NCBI RefSeq assembly: GCF_004684055.1
Contig: NZ_SRIB01000012.1
Coordinates: forward strand, 1-50,647
DNA from: Soehngenia longivitae
GTDB lineage: Bacteria > Bacillota > Clostridia > Tissierellales > Tissierellaceae
Reading direction: 5' to 3'
DNA length: 50,647 nucleotides
Shown: in pieces, positions 35,217-45,234 of the stretch
Layout: each line of letters starts with the position of its first letter
How positions within the stretch are numbered: position 1 is the stretch's first letter
Position numbers and translations under genes: made by a program
Notes under the pieces: generated by a model
Told to the model about the DNA's origin: nothing
Seen by the model: only the letters and a program-made list of their open reading frames with translations
Databases searched by the model: none

Positions 35217-36668
35217 GTGAATATTGATTTTAAATTAGATAAACATTCATCTATACCTTTATATATACAACTTTATGAAAATTTAAAAATGGCAATAGAT
35301 GATCTTTCTGATGGTGAAAAGCTTCCTTCTATTAGATCCCTTTCAAAGACATTGGAAGTTAACAATGTGACAGTAATCAATGCATTTAAAATGCTTGAAC
35401 AAGAGGGTTTAGTTTACACAGTTGAAGGAAGTGGAACCTATGTCAGAAAACCTCTAAAGAATTATGGTTTGATGAATTTGGAAGAAGGGGATTTTGAGCT
35501 AATGCTTTCAGGCATATACCCCCATTCAAAGCCAAATGTAGACTTTGCTAGTGTCACTCCATCACCTGATCTTTTCCCAATTAAAGAGTTTAAGGAATCT
35601 TTAATTGAAGTTCTTGATAGAGATGGAGGAAACGCTTTTTCCTATCCAGAAATTAGAGGTTATGAACCACTTAGAGAATCTATCTCAAAGTTTTTATTGG
35701 ATAATTACTCCATCAACTTATCAGTAGATGGAATATTGATCACTTCAGGAGGGCAGCAAGGTTTAGACATTATATCCAAGACTTTAATCGAACCATTGGA
35801 TGTAGTATTTGTTGAAAATCCCACATATCCGGGTGCTTACCAAGCTTTTAAATCAAGAGGAGCAAAGATAATTGGCATCCCCATGGAAAACGACGGTATA
35901 AATATTGAAATTTTAAAATCATATTTGAAGAGATATTCTCCAAAATTCATATATACTATGCCTAATTTTCAAAATCCTACGACGATTTGCTACAGTGAAG
36001 AAAAGAAAAGAGAATTATTAAGACTTGCAATTGAACATGATTTCTATATAGTTGAAGATGATTTCTTGACTGATTTAACTTTCAACAACTCAATTCTTTA
36101 CCCAGTAAAATCCTACGATAGAAGTGAAAAGGTCATATTTATAAAAAGCTTTTCAAAGATATTTATGCCAGGGATTAGAGTTGGGTTTTTGACAGTTCCA
36201 GAAGATATATTTAAAGATGTATACAAAGCTAAGCACTCCACAGATATTTCTTCATCTGGATATCTTCAAAGAGCATTTGACCTGTATTTAAGGAATGGGT
36301 ATTGGATAAATTACATTGAAAACATAAGGGAAAATTATAAGAAAAAATATGATCTATTTACAAGTGAATTGGATAAATTATCTAATTTAGGCATTAGCTA
36401 TATTAAGCCAAATGGAGGTTTGAGTGTTTGGGTAAACTTAGACGATGATATATCTCAAACCAAAGTATATGAGGACTGCTTGAAATTGGGATTAGCCACC
36501 GTACCAGGAAATGTGTTTTCCGTAGATCAAAACTCTTATATAAATGCTCTAAGACTTAGTTTTAGCACTCCTGAACTAGATGAGATCCCTTTAGGGTTTT
36601 CGATACTTAAAAATGTATTATCAAATATAAAAAATGAAGATAAAAGAACTTACATGCCCTTTGTTTAA
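35217..36668 (+). CDS. MocR-type transcription regulator (GntR helix-turn-helix plus aminotransferase domain)
   Basis: About 483 residues. The N-terminal GntR winged helix (about 1-75) contains LPSIRSLSKTLEVNNVTVINAFKML and VEGSGTYV. A fold-type I aminotransferase domain (about 105-480) has its PLP lysine in FIKSFSKIFMPGIRVGF. MocR proteins sense PLP or an amino-acid adduct and control vitamin B6, GABA or amino-acid genes. The GTG at 35217 with GAGGTG upstream is chosen. Possible targets are itself and the divergent yedF run; no pdx gene is nearby. Confidence 0.9.
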   Translation: MNIDFKLDKHSSIPLYIQLYENLKMAIDDLSDGEKLPSIRSLSKTLEVNNVTVINAFKMLEQEGLVYTVEGSGTYVRKPLKNYGLMNLEEGDFELMLSGIYPHSKPNVDFASVTPSPDLFPIKEFKESLIEVLDRDGGNAFSYPEIRGYEPLRESISKFLLDNYSINLSVDGILITSGGQQGLDIISKTLIEPLDVVFVENPTYPGAYQAFKSRGAKIIGIPMENDGINIEILKSYLKRYSPKFIYTMPNFQNPTTICYSEEKKRELLRLAIEHDFYIVEDDFLTDLTFNNSILYPVKSYDRSEKVIFIKSFSKIFMPGIRVGFLTVPEDIFKDVYKAKHSTDISSSGYLQRAFDLYLRNGYWINYIENIRENYKKKYDLFTSELDKLSNLGISYIKPNGGLSVWVNLDDDISQTKVYEDCLKLGLATVPGNVFSVDQNSYINALRLSFSTPELDEIPLGFSILKNVLSNIKNEDKRTYMPFV

Positions 36669-36671
36669 AAT

Positions 36672-36696
36672 AATGGCTAATCTAAGATTAGCCATT
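36672..36696. terminator. Bidirectional terminator between MocR and hydrolase genes
   Basis: An 11-bp perfect stem AATGGCTAATC/GATTAGCCATT with a 3-nt loop. It overlaps the hydrolase stop codon. Confidence 0.82.
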
Positions 36697-37491
36697 GTTT
36701 GTTTTCTCTTTTATAACACTTGCTAATTCTCTCGGTTTCTCAAGCATTATCAAATGATTTGCAGCTTTAATTTCAATAAATGAAGCTTTTTTAAACGAGT
36801 TGCTGAAGTTCTCTTGCGATTTTCTTGTGTAAAATAATGAGTTTTCTCCACCTATTACACAGACTTCCTTTTCGATATTTTTTAAATCACTTAAGTAATC
36901 GCTAAGCACTAAAGATTTCCACAGAGAACTCATGCTTTGATTTGGAATTTGTTTTAGTTTTTCAAATGCAATCTCTTTTTCTCTCATCTTATTAAAAAAC
37001 AACTTATCTATAAACGAAAGAAGAAAACTCTCCCAATCATTTTCTATCAAATATAAGTCCCTATCTAAATCTTTGATTGTATAACTACCTCTAAATAATC
37101 CGTCTTTGTAACTCCCATCATTTAACATTTTAGGAGAGGACTCTATAAAAATACAATTTTCTACAAACTCATCATTGTAGTTTTTAAGATACTCTAATAT
37201 GACGCTTCCTCCCATTGAATGACCTATAACTACTGCTTTATCCCCTATACCTTTAAGCACCTCATGTAAATCATCTGCAAGTAACTTTACATCTAAGTAT
37301 TTGTTATAATTAAACTCAAGAAAACCCTTTTGGTCATAAGTAATAATCCTAAAATCATCTTTAAGCAGCCTTTTTACTATACGAAAATCATCACTACTTC
37401 CTAAAAATCCATGCAGGTACAAAAGAGTTTTCCCTTTACCTTCGATATTTAATTTTATACTGTAATTATCTTTAGTTTTTATAGTATACAT
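36688..37491 (-). CDS. Alpha/beta hydrolase
   Basis: A 267-residue alpha/beta hydrolase-fold enzyme. The oxyanion strand LLYLHGFLGS, nucleophile elbow GHSMGG (serine near residue 92) and catalytic histidine in AANHLIMLEKP are all present. Esterase, lipase or MenH-like activity cannot be separated by sequence. GAGGAG precedes the ATG. It is divergent from the ABC exporter genes and convergent with the MocR gene. Confidence 0.85.
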   Translation of the reverse strand: MYTIKTKDNYSIKLNIEGKGKTLLYLHGFLGSSDDFRIVKRLLKDDFRIITYDQKGFLEFNYNKYLDVKLLADDLHEVLKGIGDKAVVIGHSMGGSVILEYLKNYNDEFVENCIFIESSPKMLNDGSYKDGLFRGSYTIKDLDRDLYLIENDWESFLLSFIDKLFFNKMREKEIAFEKLKQIPNQSMSSLWKSLVLSDYLSDLKNIEKEVCVIGGENSLFYTRKSQENFSNSFKKASFIEIKAANHLIMLEKPRELASVIKEKTNNG

Positions 37492-37589
37492 TTCATGCTC
37501 CTCAAATTTATTTCGAAAATAAAAACACTTTAATTTTCAATTTAAAAGTACTAATATATATAGTATATCTTATATAAAGGGTGACTTAA

Positions 37590-39323
37590 ATGAATTACAT
37601 ATTTAAATACGCTAAAAAATATAAAAAAGATTTCACAATTGCCATTATTTTTCTAGTATTAGAGACTTTAATTGATTTAATATTGCCAACTATGATGAGT
37701 TTTATCATAGATAATGGAGTAAAAAACAATGACTTAGACTATGTTTTAAAATTTTCATTTTATATGCTAATTATAACCTTGTTGGGGGCTAGTTTTGCAG
37801 TAATTAGAAATATAAAATCATCAATTGTTTCTCAAAGCATCGGTAAAGATTTAAGAGAAGACTTGTATATAAAGATAAATAGACTGAGCGCTAGTAAAAT
37901 CAGTTCTCTTACAGAAGCCTCCCTTATAACAAGACTAACAAACGATGTCAATCAAATACAAAACTTCGCTCATGGGTTAATGAGAGTTTTTGTTAAGGCA
38001 CCACTCTTGGGGATAGGCTCTGTGATAATGGCTTTAGCATTGGATAGAACTATTGGTCTAATAAGCTTATTGATTGTGCCAATCGTAATGATTGCTATCA
38101 TCTTAAATTTAAAATTCTCCTATCCAATATTTTTAAAAATTCAAAAATCCTTAGATAAAGTAAACTCAAGGCTAAAAGAGTATCTTTCCGGGATAAGAGT
38201 TGTAAAAGCATTTAACAGATATGACTATGAAAGGCAGAGATTTGAAAGTGTAAACGATGAGCTTAAAAATGTATCCATAAGTGGAATGAGAAGACTTGCC
38301 ATATTTAGTCCCCTTGTGACATTGCTTGTAAACTTAGGTATAGTAATAATTCTTTGGGTTGGCTCAGATTTAGTCGTAAATGCTGATTTTGAGGTCGGGA
38401 AAATAGTGGCAGTGCTAAATTACATGACTCAACTCTTGTTTAGCTTAGTTATGTCCACTAGAATAATCAATATGTACATTCGATCTAAAGCTTCATCTGA
38501 TAGACTAGATGAGGTGTTCAATGCTGAAGAAACTTTGAAAAGCCCAGAAAAACCTCTTATGATAGAAAAAGATGAGATTTTACTTGAATTTAAAAATGTC
38601 TACTTTAAATATTTTGAGAAAACAAACTATGTATTAGAGGACATCAATTTCAAATTAAAGCCCAATACTACTCTTGCTATAATCGGGACAACAGGCTCTG
38701 GAAAATCGACAATAGTTAACTTAGTATTGAGATTTTTTGATCCAAATAGTGGGGAAATCAAGTTTTATGGTAAAAACATCAAAGATCTGGATTTAAAAAA
38801 ATATAGGGAAAAAATTGCAGTGGTACCGCAAAAAAATTTACTTTTTACCGGTACAATCTTAGACAATCTCCGCTGGGGAAATGAAAATGCTAGTTTTGAT
38901 GAAATAGTAAGTTGTTCAAAAATTGCCATGGCAGATGACTTTATAAAAACTTTTAAAGATGGCTATGACACTTACTTAGGTCAAGGCGGTGTAAACCTCT
39001 CAGGAGGTCAAAAACAGAGGATATCCATAGCAAGAGCCTTATTAAAAAATCCAGAGCTATTAATATTAGATGATGCTACCTCAAGTGTAGATTTAATAAC
39101 GGAAAGAAAGATAAAAGAGAGATTAAAAAACAGTTTGTCTACTACTACCATATTGATCGCCCAGAGGATAACATCAGTCATGGATGCAGAGAACATAATT
39201 GTATTAGACGATGGCAAAATCGAAGCTATAGGAACACATGATTATTTATTAGATCATTCAGAAATATATAAATCCATCTACATCTCTCAATTAGGAGAGG
39301 AGGTGTCTAACTTTGGAGCATAA
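37590..39323 (+). CDS. Heterodimeric ABC exporter subunit with degenerate ATPase site
   Basis: A 577-residue fused exporter half with six transmembrane helices (about 1-300) followed by an ATPase domain. Walker A is GTTGSGKST, the signature NLSGGQKQRISIARALL is intact, but Walker B reads LLILDDATSSVD, with aspartate in place of the catalytic glutamate. The switch histidine is glutamine (LIAQRITSV). This is the non-catalytic half of heterodimeric exporters such as LmrCD, BmrCD and TM287/288. AAAGGGTGAC precedes the ATG. It overlaps the partner gene by 11 bp. A multidrug or lipid substrate is likely but unproven. Confidence 0.93.
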   Translation: MNYIFKYAKKYKKDFTIAIIFLVLETLIDLILPTMMSFIIDNGVKNNDLDYVLKFSFYMLIITLLGASFAVIRNIKSSIVSQSIGKDLREDLYIKINRLSASKISSLTEASLITRLTNDVNQIQNFAHGLMRVFVKAPLLGIGSVIMALALDRTIGLISLLIVPIVMIAIILNLKFSYPIFLKIQKSLDKVNSRLKEYLSGIRVVKAFNRYDYERQRFESVNDELKNVSISGMRRLAIFSPLVTLLVNLGIVIILWVGSDLVVNADFEVGKIVAVLNYMTQLLFSLVMSTRIINMYIRSKASSDRLDEVFNAEETLKSPEKPLMIEKDEILLEFKNVYFKYFEKTNYVLEDINFKLKPNTTLAIIGTTGSGKSTIVNLVLRFFDPNSGEIKFYGKNIKDLDLKKYREKIAVVPQKNLLFTGTILDNLRWGNENASFDEIVSCSKIAMADDFIKTFKDGYDTYLGQGGVNLSGGQKQRISIARALLKNPELLILDDATSSVDLITERKIKERLKNSLSTTTILIAQRITSVMDAENIIVLDDGKIEAIGTHDYLLDHSEIYKSIYISQLGEEVSNFGA

Positions 39324-41130
39324 CACAAAAAAAATAACAGGCATCCACGGCCCTCATTCAATCATACCTGTTGAAAAGCCAAAAGACAGTAGCTCAACGT
39401 TAAAAAGACTATTCTATTATTTTGGAGAAGAAAAAAATAAAATATTTATAGCTCTTTTTTTAGTCATATTATCCACATTTTTAACGCTTTTAGTTCCATA
39501 TTTTACAGGAAAAATAGTAGATGCATTAACCGTTTCAAAAGACATGATAAATCTATTAGAAGTTAGAAACCTTATACTATATGTGTTAGCTTTTTATGTA
39601 TTTAGTTCGCTGTTTATGTATTTCCAAGAGTTTATCATAGCTGGCATATCACAAAGGGTCGTATATAAAATAAGAAAGGATATATTTGATAAGTTTCAAA
39701 AAATGCCAGTCATATTTTTTGATAGAACTACTCATGGTGAACTCATGAGCAGAGTTACAAATGACATAGATAACATAAATAACACCATATCTCAGACTAT
39801 GATACAATTCATGCATACTTTTATAAGTACAATAGGCACAGTGTTCATCATGTTTTATATAAATAAAATAATGGCTCTGGTTACACTCGCAACAGTACCT
39901 ATTGTACTGTTAGTTACAAGAACAATAGCTAACAACACTAAAAAGTACTTTAAAACTCAACAACAATTCCTCGGCAATCTCAACGGCCATATAGAAGAGT
40001 CCATAAGCGGAATAGATGTCGTACGCATGTTTAACAAAGAAGATGATATGATCAATAAGTTTAAAAGGTTCAATGATGACTTAAAAGAAGTAGGTGTAAA
40101 AGCTCAAATCTGGTCTGGCTTTATAATGCCAATAATGAATGCAATAGGCAATTTGACTTTTGTGATCATAGTATTATCTGGTTCATTGTTAGTTTTAAAC
40201 AATGCCATAACCATAGGAGTAGTCACAAGCTTTATATTCTATTCCAAGCAATTCCAAAGACCAATAAATGAGTTAGCCTCAACATTTAATCAACTCCAAT
40301 CTGGAATTGCAGGAGCAGAAAGAGTATTTGAAATATTAGATGAAGAAGATGAAAGAGAAGACGAACTTGATGCAATAGAAGCGGATAATATCAAAGGAAA
40401 AGTAGAATTTAAAAATGTGTATTTTAATTACAGTAAAAATAAAGAAGTATTAAAGGATATAAGCTTTATGGTAGAAGCAGGTACAAAAGTTGCTTTGGTA
40501 GGTCCAACCGGTGCAGGCAAGACTACAATAGTAAATCTCTTGACAAACTTTTATGAAGTAACTAAAGGTGAAATCTTAATAGATGATATGAATATTAATA
40601 AATACAAGAAAAATTCACTAAGAAATATGTTTGGTGTTGTGTTACAAGACACTTATCTTTTCTCTGGAACTATAAAAGAAAATATAAGATATGGAAAGCT
40701 CGATGCTACAGAAGAGGAGATAATAGCAGCTTGCAAAATATCTAATGCTGATGAATTCATCAAGAGATTGCCAAATGGCTATGATACCTATATAAGTGAA
40801 GGCGGAGGTAATTTAAGTCAAGGGCAAAGACAACTTTTAGCAATTGCAAGAGCTGTTTTAAAAGACCCTTCAATACTCATATTAGATGAAGCTACATCAA
40901 ATGTAGATACTCGAACTGAGTTAAAAATACAAGAAGCTATGATTTCCCTGATGAAAAATAGGACGACATTCATCATTGCACATAGGCTATCAACTATAAG
41001 AGACGCCGATATAATCATGATGATTGAAGATGGTAGGATAATTGAAAAAGGAACCCATGAAGAGTTGATTGAAACTAAAGGAGCTTACTTTAATCTTTAC
41101 ATGAGTCAATATTTAAATACTGCAGAGTAA
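39313..41130 (+). CDS. Heterodimeric ABC exporter subunit with consensus ATPase site
   Basis: A 605-residue partner of the preceding half. A cytoplasmic N-terminal stretch of about 35 residues precedes six transmembrane helices. The ATPase domain has Walker A GPTGAGKTT, Walker B LILDEATSNVD with the catalytic glutamate, and switch histidine IIAHRLST. Its signature reads LSQGQ rather than LSGGQ, the expected change for the half that lends its signature to the degenerate site. The start is TTG at 39313, with GAGGAGGTG upstream inside the first gene. Confidence 0.93.
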   Translation: MEHNTKKITGIHGPHSIIPVEKPKDSSSTLKRLFYYFGEEKNKIFIALFLVILSTFLTLLVPYFTGKIVDALTVSKDMINLLEVRNLILYVLAFYVFSSLFMYFQEFIIAGISQRVVYKIRKDIFDKFQKMPVIFFDRTTHGELMSRVTNDIDNINNTISQTMIQFMHTFISTIGTVFIMFYINKIMALVTLATVPIVLLVTRTIANNTKKYFKTQQQFLGNLNGHIEESISGIDVVRMFNKEDDMINKFKRFNDDLKEVGVKAQIWSGFIMPIMNAIGNLTFVIIVLSGSLLVLNNAITIGVVTSFIFYSKQFQRPINELASTFNQLQSGIAGAERVFEILDEEDEREDELDAIEADNIKGKVEFKNVYFNYSKNKEVLKDISFMVEAGTKVALVGPTGAGKTTIVNLLTNFYEVTKGEILIDDMNINKYKKNSLRNMFGVVLQDTYLFSGTIKENIRYGKLDATEEEIIAACKISNADEFIKRLPNGYDTYISEGGGNLSQGQRQLLAIARAVLKDPSILILDEATSNVDTRTELKIQEAMISLMKNRTTFIIAHRLSTIRDADIIMMIEDGRIIEKGTHEELIETKGAYFNLYMSQYLNTAE

Positions 41131-41265
41131 AAAAGGAAGAGAATTCTCTTCTTTAATGTCATTTACGATCACAGTTTTGCCAAATCTTGAGAATATCTGA
41201 GCTATTCCAGAGCCCATAGTGCCAGCTCCTGCTATACCTATCAGGTTTATATCTTTTAGCATCAT
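41113..41265 (-). pseudogene. 3-hydroxyacyl-CoA dehydrogenase stump (N-terminal 40 codons)
   Basis: Fifty codons from ATG at 41265 with GGAGAG upstream. The first ~40 residues, including GIAGAGTMGSGIAQIF and VIVNDIKEE, are the NAD-binding start of an Hbd-type dehydrogenase of about 280 residues. The frame then runs into a terminator palindrome and stops inside the end of the ABC gene. It lies just beyond the ctf terminator, so it was probably once part of the neighbouring acetoacetate gene group. A deletion fusing the stump to the downstream terminator is the simplest explanation. Confidence 0.75.
41135..41154. terminator. Terminator palindrome between the ABC gene and the hbd stump
   Basis: GAAGAGAATTCTCTTC is a perfect palindrome at about 41138-41153. 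It is followed on the minus strand by CTTTTTT and on the plus strand by a weaker TTTAA. It likely serves both directions. Confidence 0.6.
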
Positions 41266-41288
41266 AACTATCTCTCCATTCTTTTAAT

Positions 41289-41313
41289 AAAAGGCTGCTT
41301 TAAGCAGCCTTTT
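41289..41313 (-). terminator. Terminator of the ketone-body operon
   Basis: A 12-bp perfect stem AAAAGGCTGCTT/AAGCAGCCTTTT around a single central base (effective loop from the inner pairs), two bases past the ctfB stop. Confidence 0.85.
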
Positions 41314-41314
41314 A

Positions 41315-41974
41315 TTATATTTCCATTTCTTTTAAGTCTTCAGCTATGATTAGTTCAGCTTCTGTACTGTTTTTTACATCTTCAATACTGAATTCTGGAT
41401 TTATTTCTTTTAAAACAATCCCTTTTTCAGTGACTTCCATTACTCCCATCTCAGTGATTATCATATCAACTTGATGTGCAGCAGTCAAAGGAAGTGTGCA
41501 TTCTTTCAAAATCTTTGGTGCACCTTTTGCAGTATGTTCCATTGCTATGATTACTTTTTTAGCTCCAGTAACTAAGTCCATAGCTCCGCCCATTCCAGGA
41601 ACCATCTTGCCTGGTATCATCCAGTTAGCAAGGTTTCCCTTTTCATCAACTTGCAAAGCTCCGAGCACAGTTATATCTACATGCCCGCCTCTTATAATTG
41701 TGAAAGATGTAGCTGAATCAAAAAATGCTCCTCCTGGAAGTATAGTTACAGGTTGCCCTCCAGCATTTACAATCCTCATATCTTCTTTTCCTGGTTCAGG
41801 TGCAGGCCCAAGTCCAATAAAGCCATTTTCAGATTGAAGAAATATGTTCATCCCTTCAGGTATATAATTTGCAACCATCGTTGGAAGCCCAATCCCGAGG
41901 TTTACAACATCTCCGTCTTTTAACTCTTTAGCGACTCTCTTAGCAATAAATGCTTTTAATTCATTCTTATCCAT
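41315..41974 (-). CDS. ctfB: Acetoacetate/butyrate CoA-transferase beta subunit
   Basis: A 219-residue beta subunit of a family I CoA-transferase. The catalytic glutamate lies in [12 protein letters not shown] (E49), where it forms the glutamyl-CoA thioester. [23 protein letters not shown] and the glycine-rich [12 protein letters not shown] are typical. With subunit A it swaps CoA between acetoacetate and acetyl- or butyryl-CoA. Its ATG overlaps the ctfA stop (TAATG). It is the last intact gene of the operon. Confidence 0.95.
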   Translation of the reverse strand: MDKNELKAFIAKRVAKELKDGDVVNLGIGLPTMVANYIPEGMNIFLQSENGFIGLGPAPEPGKEDMRIVNAGGQPVTILPGGAFFDSATSFTIIRGGHVDITVLGALQVDEKGNLANWMIPGKMVPGMGGAMDLVTGAKKVIIAMEHTAKGAPKILKECTLPLTAAHQVDMIITEMGVMEVTEKGIVLKEINPEFSIEDVKNSTEAELIIAEDLKEMEI

Positions 41975-42630
41975 TAATTTGCACCTCCATCAACGATGTA
42001 GTCGACAAATATACCAGATGTTACAACATCGTTTGGATCTAAATCTCCAACCTCTACAACTTCGTCTGCTTCTACAATTACTATATCTGCAGCAGTTGCC
42101 ATTATAGTATTGAAGTTTCTCGTAGCTCCAAAATACACGATATTTCCAAATTTATCTACTTTTTGTCCCGCAATCAAAGCTACATCAGCTTTAAGAGGTT
42201 TTTCAAGTAAATACTCAACACCATCAACAGTTATTTTTTCTTTACCTTCCTCAATCACAGTGCCAACACCTGTTGGAGTCAATATTCCGCCAAGTCCTGC
42301 TCCACCAGCTCTTACTTGTTCAGCCAGTGTACCTTGTGGAACTAAAACAACTTCCATTTCACCAGCATTCATCTGTCTGCCAGTTTCAGGATTTGTGCCA
42401 ACATGTGATGCGATGAGTTTTTTAATTTGATGATTTACAACTAATTTTCCTACTCCATAATCAGGAAAACTTGAATCGTTGCAAATCAAAGTCAAATCTT
42501 TTACGTTCTTTTCAACAAGTTTATCAATTATTTTATGTGGGTTTCCACATCCAAGAAAACCGCCTACCATTATTGTCATGCCATCTTTAATCATGTCAAC
42601 GGCTTCATCAATGCTTACCAACTTATTCAT
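41974..42630 (-). CDS. ctfA: Acetoacetate/butyrate CoA-transferase alpha subunit
   Basis: A 218-residue alpha subunit that binds CoA. The family motif [17 protein letters not shown] lies at about 20-36 (usually GGFGLCGxPE). [29 protein letters not shown] and [22 protein letters not shown] are characteristic. AAAGGTGGG precedes the ATG. It lies between thiolase and subunit B. Equivalent genes are atoD/atoA in Escherichia coli and ctfA/ctfB in clostridia. Confidence 0.95.
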   Translation of the reverse strand: MNKLVSIDEAVDMIKDGMTIMVGGFLGCGNPHKIIDKLVEKNVKDLTLICNDSSFPDYGVGKLVVNHQIKKLIASHVGTNPETGRQMNAGEMEVVLVPQGTLAEQVRAGGAGLGGILTPTGVGTVIEEGKEKITVDGVEYLLEKPLKADVALIAGQKVDKFGNIVYFGATRNFNTIMATAADIVIVEADEVVEVGDLDPNDVVTSGIFVDYIVDGGAN

Positions 42631-42648
42631 CTAATTCCCACCTTTCGA

Positions 42649-43827
42649 TTATCTTCTAACTATCATTGAGATACCTTGTCCGCCACCTATGCAAAGAGTT
42701 GCTAACCCAAGTTTATTGTCTCTTTTTTGCATTTCATACAACAATGATACAAGAATTCTCGCACCTGAAGCTCCTATTGGATGGCCTAGAGCAATAGCTC
42801 CTCCATTTACATTTGTTATGTCCATATTCAAGTTCAAATCCTTTGCAACCGCAATCGCTTGAGCTGCAAATGCTTCGTTTGCCTCAACTAGCTCAATATC
42901 ATCTATCTTAAGATTTGCTTTTTCCAATGCTTTTTTACTTGCAGGAATTGGACCAGTACCCATTATAGATGGATCCACACCAGCTGATGCATAGCTTACT
43001 ATCTCTGCAATAGGAGTTAATCCCAATTCATCAGCTTTTTCTTTGCTCATTACAATCAACGCAGCAGCACCATCATTTATTCCTGAAGCATTCCCTGCTG
43101 TAACAGTTCCATCTTTTTTAAATGCTGGTCTTAATTTTGCCAACGCTTCAATTGTTGTGCCAAATCTAGGAAATTCATCAGTGTCTACTACTTTAGGATC
43201 GCCTTTTCTTTGTGGTATTACGATTGGAACAATTTCATCTTTAAATCTTCCGCTCTTTATAGCTTGTTCTGCTCTTAATTGGCTTGTAAGTGCAAATTGA
43301 TCTTGATCTTCTCTAGTTATATTGTATTGTTCAGCAACATTTTCTGCTGTGATACCCATATGATAGTGGTTAAATATATCCGTCAATCCATCTTCTACCA
43401 TATAGTCTATAACTTCTCCATTTCCCATTCTTTGGCCCCATCTATGATTTTTCAATAGATATGGAGCTTGTGACATATTTTCAGTACCACCAGCAACAAT
43501 TATATCAGCATCTCCTGCTTTTATAGCTTGAGCTGCTAGCGCAACAGTTTTTAAGCCTGATCCACATACTTTATTTACAGAGAAACTAGTTACATATTCA
43601 GGTATGCCAGCTCCTATAGATACTTGTCTAGCTACATTTTGTCCAAGACCTGCTTGTAGTACATTTCCAAAAATTACCTCGTCTACCATCTCTGGGTTTA
43701 CGTTTGCCCTTTTAAGAGCCTCTTTTACTACTGCTACTCCCAAATCTACGGCACTTACATCTTTAAAAGCTCCGCCATATGATCCAATTGGAGTTCTAAC
43801 AGCACTCACGATTACTGCTTGTTTCAT
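42649..43827 (-). CDS. thlA: Acetyl-CoA acetyltransferase (thiolase)
   Basis: A 392-residue thiolase II. Catalytic C88 lies in [14 protein letters not shown], the histidine in [11 protein letters not shown] (about 348) and the second cysteine in LCIGGGQG (about 378). It cleaves acetoacetyl-CoA to two acetyl-CoA, or condenses them. In this operon the cleaving direction fits best, since uptake, oxidation and CoA-activation steps are encoded beside it. GGGAGGAG precedes the ATG. The length matches clostridial ThlA. Confidence 0.96.
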   Translation of the reverse strand: MKQAVIVSAVRTPIGSYGGAFKDVSAVDLGVAVVKEALKRANVNPEMVDEVIFGNVLQAGLGQNVARQVSIGAGIPEYVTSFSVNKVCGSGLKTVALAAQAIKAGDADIIVAGGTENMSQAPYLLKNHRWGQRMGNGEVIDYMVEDGLTDIFNHYHMGITAENVAEQYNITREDQDQFALTSQLRAEQAIKSGRFKDEIVPIVIPQRKGDPKVVDTDEFPRFGTTIEALAKLRPAFKKDGTVTAGNASGINDGAAALIVMSKEKADELGLTPIAEIVSYASAGVDPSIMGTGPIPASKKALEKANLKIDDIELVEANEAFAAQAIAVAKDLNLNMDITNVNGGAIALGHPIGASGARILVSLLYEMQKRDNKLGLATLCIGGGQGISMIVRR

Positions 43828-43919
43828 AAAATTTCTCCTCCCTTAATACCATAATTCTAAAATATTTATCCATCCCCATTTTATAGTATATCATAGCATG
43901 TGAATTATTTGTATATCTT

Positions 43920-45209
43920 TTAATAAATACCAAAACTAGCTAATATTATCGCAGGAATAGATGACAATATAGGTAATATTAGAGATGTCACACATATATC
44001 TATATATGATTCTTTATGTGTCATGCCAGTAACTGCTAAAAGCGTCAATACTGCTCCATTATGTGGTAGAGTATCAAGTCCGCCTGATGCAAGTGAAGCA
44101 ATTCTGTGAAAAGCTTCAGGACTAATTCCTCTTTCTAAAGCGATTTGATAGTATTTTTCTCCTAATGCTGCTAAAGCTATTCCCATGCCTCCTGATGCAG
44201 ATCCTGTTGCTCCAGCTAATAAATTGACAGCTACTGCTTCAGAAATAAGAGGAGATCCCTTAATATTTAATACAGCATCGGTAAGTGTTTGAAACCCTGG
44301 AACTGCTTTAACTACAGAACCAAAGCCTACTGCTGCAGAAGTGTTTATAATTGCAATTATTGATCCACTCGCTCCGTTGTTGATACTCTTAGTAAACCCC
44401 TTGTATTTCTTAAAATTCAATATCATAGTTAAAACTATCCCTGAAAGAAGTGCAACGATTATATCCCAATCAAATACATTTAAAGTTACTATTACGCTTA
44501 TAAGAGGTAAGATAGATAAAAATGGATTTGGAAGTTCATCATCTGAAATAATCATCTCATCATTTTTTACTTTTGGTTCAGTGAAAACTTCTCCATTTGC
44601 TCTAAGCTTCTTTTCTCTCCATGTAAGATATAAATATCCAAAGCCAAACATAAACAATGCAGCCACAATACCCATTATAGGTGCTGCAGTTGGTGTTGTG
44701 TGAAAATATTCCATAGGAATTAGATTTTGAATCTGTGGTGTGCCTGGTATAGCTGTCATAGTAAATGTAAACGAACCTAAAGCTATACAACCAGGAATCA
44801 ATTTTCTTGAAATGTTTGCTTCTCTAAAAAGTGCCAATGCTAAAGGATACATTGCAAATACAACTACAAATAAACTTATTCCCCCATAAGTTAATACTGC
44901 ACATCCTAGCACAACGCCTAAAATAGCTCTTTTAGCACCTATTATTTTTGTAAGCCAATGTGCTATTGCCCTTGCAGCACCTGTGTAATCCATTAAATGA
45001 CCAAAAACTGCTCCTAACATGAATGCTGGGAACCAAGATTTAGTAAATCCTACAAACCCTGTCATGTAGACGTTTGTATAAGAATCCAATAGAGGTATTC
45101 CCCCAAAAATCGCTACTACTAAAGCTGTAAGAGGTGCTACCCAAATAATTGAATAGCCTTTATAAGCTAAAAACATAAGAAGCACAAGACCTATAAATAT
45201 ACCTAGCAT
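43920..45209 (-). CDS. GntP family permease, probable 3-hydroxybutyrate or related acid importer
   Basis: A 429-residue membrane protein with about 12 hydrophobic segments. It fits the GntP/Gnt-symporter family, with AFMLGAVFGHLMDYTGAARAIA near residues 60-80 and ALAALGEKYYQIALERGISPEAFHRIASLASGGLDTLPHNGA near the end. Family members carry gluconate or other hydroxy acids with protons. Genes of this type often stand with 3-hydroxybutyrate dehydrogenases, so that substrate is inferred here. GAGGAGG precedes the ATG. Confidence 0.85.
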   Translation of the reverse strand: MLGIFIGLVLLMFLAYKGYSIIWVAPLTALVVAIFGGIPLLDSYTNVYMTGFVGFTKSWFPAFMLGAVFGHLMDYTGAARAIAHWLTKIIGAKRAILGVVLGCAVLTYGGISLFVVVFAMYPLALALFREANISRKLIPGCIALGSFTFTMTAIPGTPQIQNLIPMEYFHTTPTAAPIMGIVAALFMFGFGYLYLTWREKKLRANGEVFTEPKVKNDEMIISDDELPNPFLSILPLISVIVTLNVFDWDIIVALLSGIVLTMILNFKKYKGFTKSINNGASGSIIAIINTSAAVGFGSVVKAVPGFQTLTDAVLNIKGSPLISEAVAVNLLAGATGSASGGMGIALAALGEKYYQIALERGISPEAFHRIASLASGGLDTLPHNGAVLTLLAVTGMTHKESYIDICVTSLILPILSSIPAIILASFGIY

Positions 45210-45234
45210 AAATTTACCTCCTCAATTTATATTT

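Noticed and set aside
43043-43300. Plus-strand frame opposite the thiolase gene
   Set aside because: It is a shadow of a highly conserved gene with no start site of its own.
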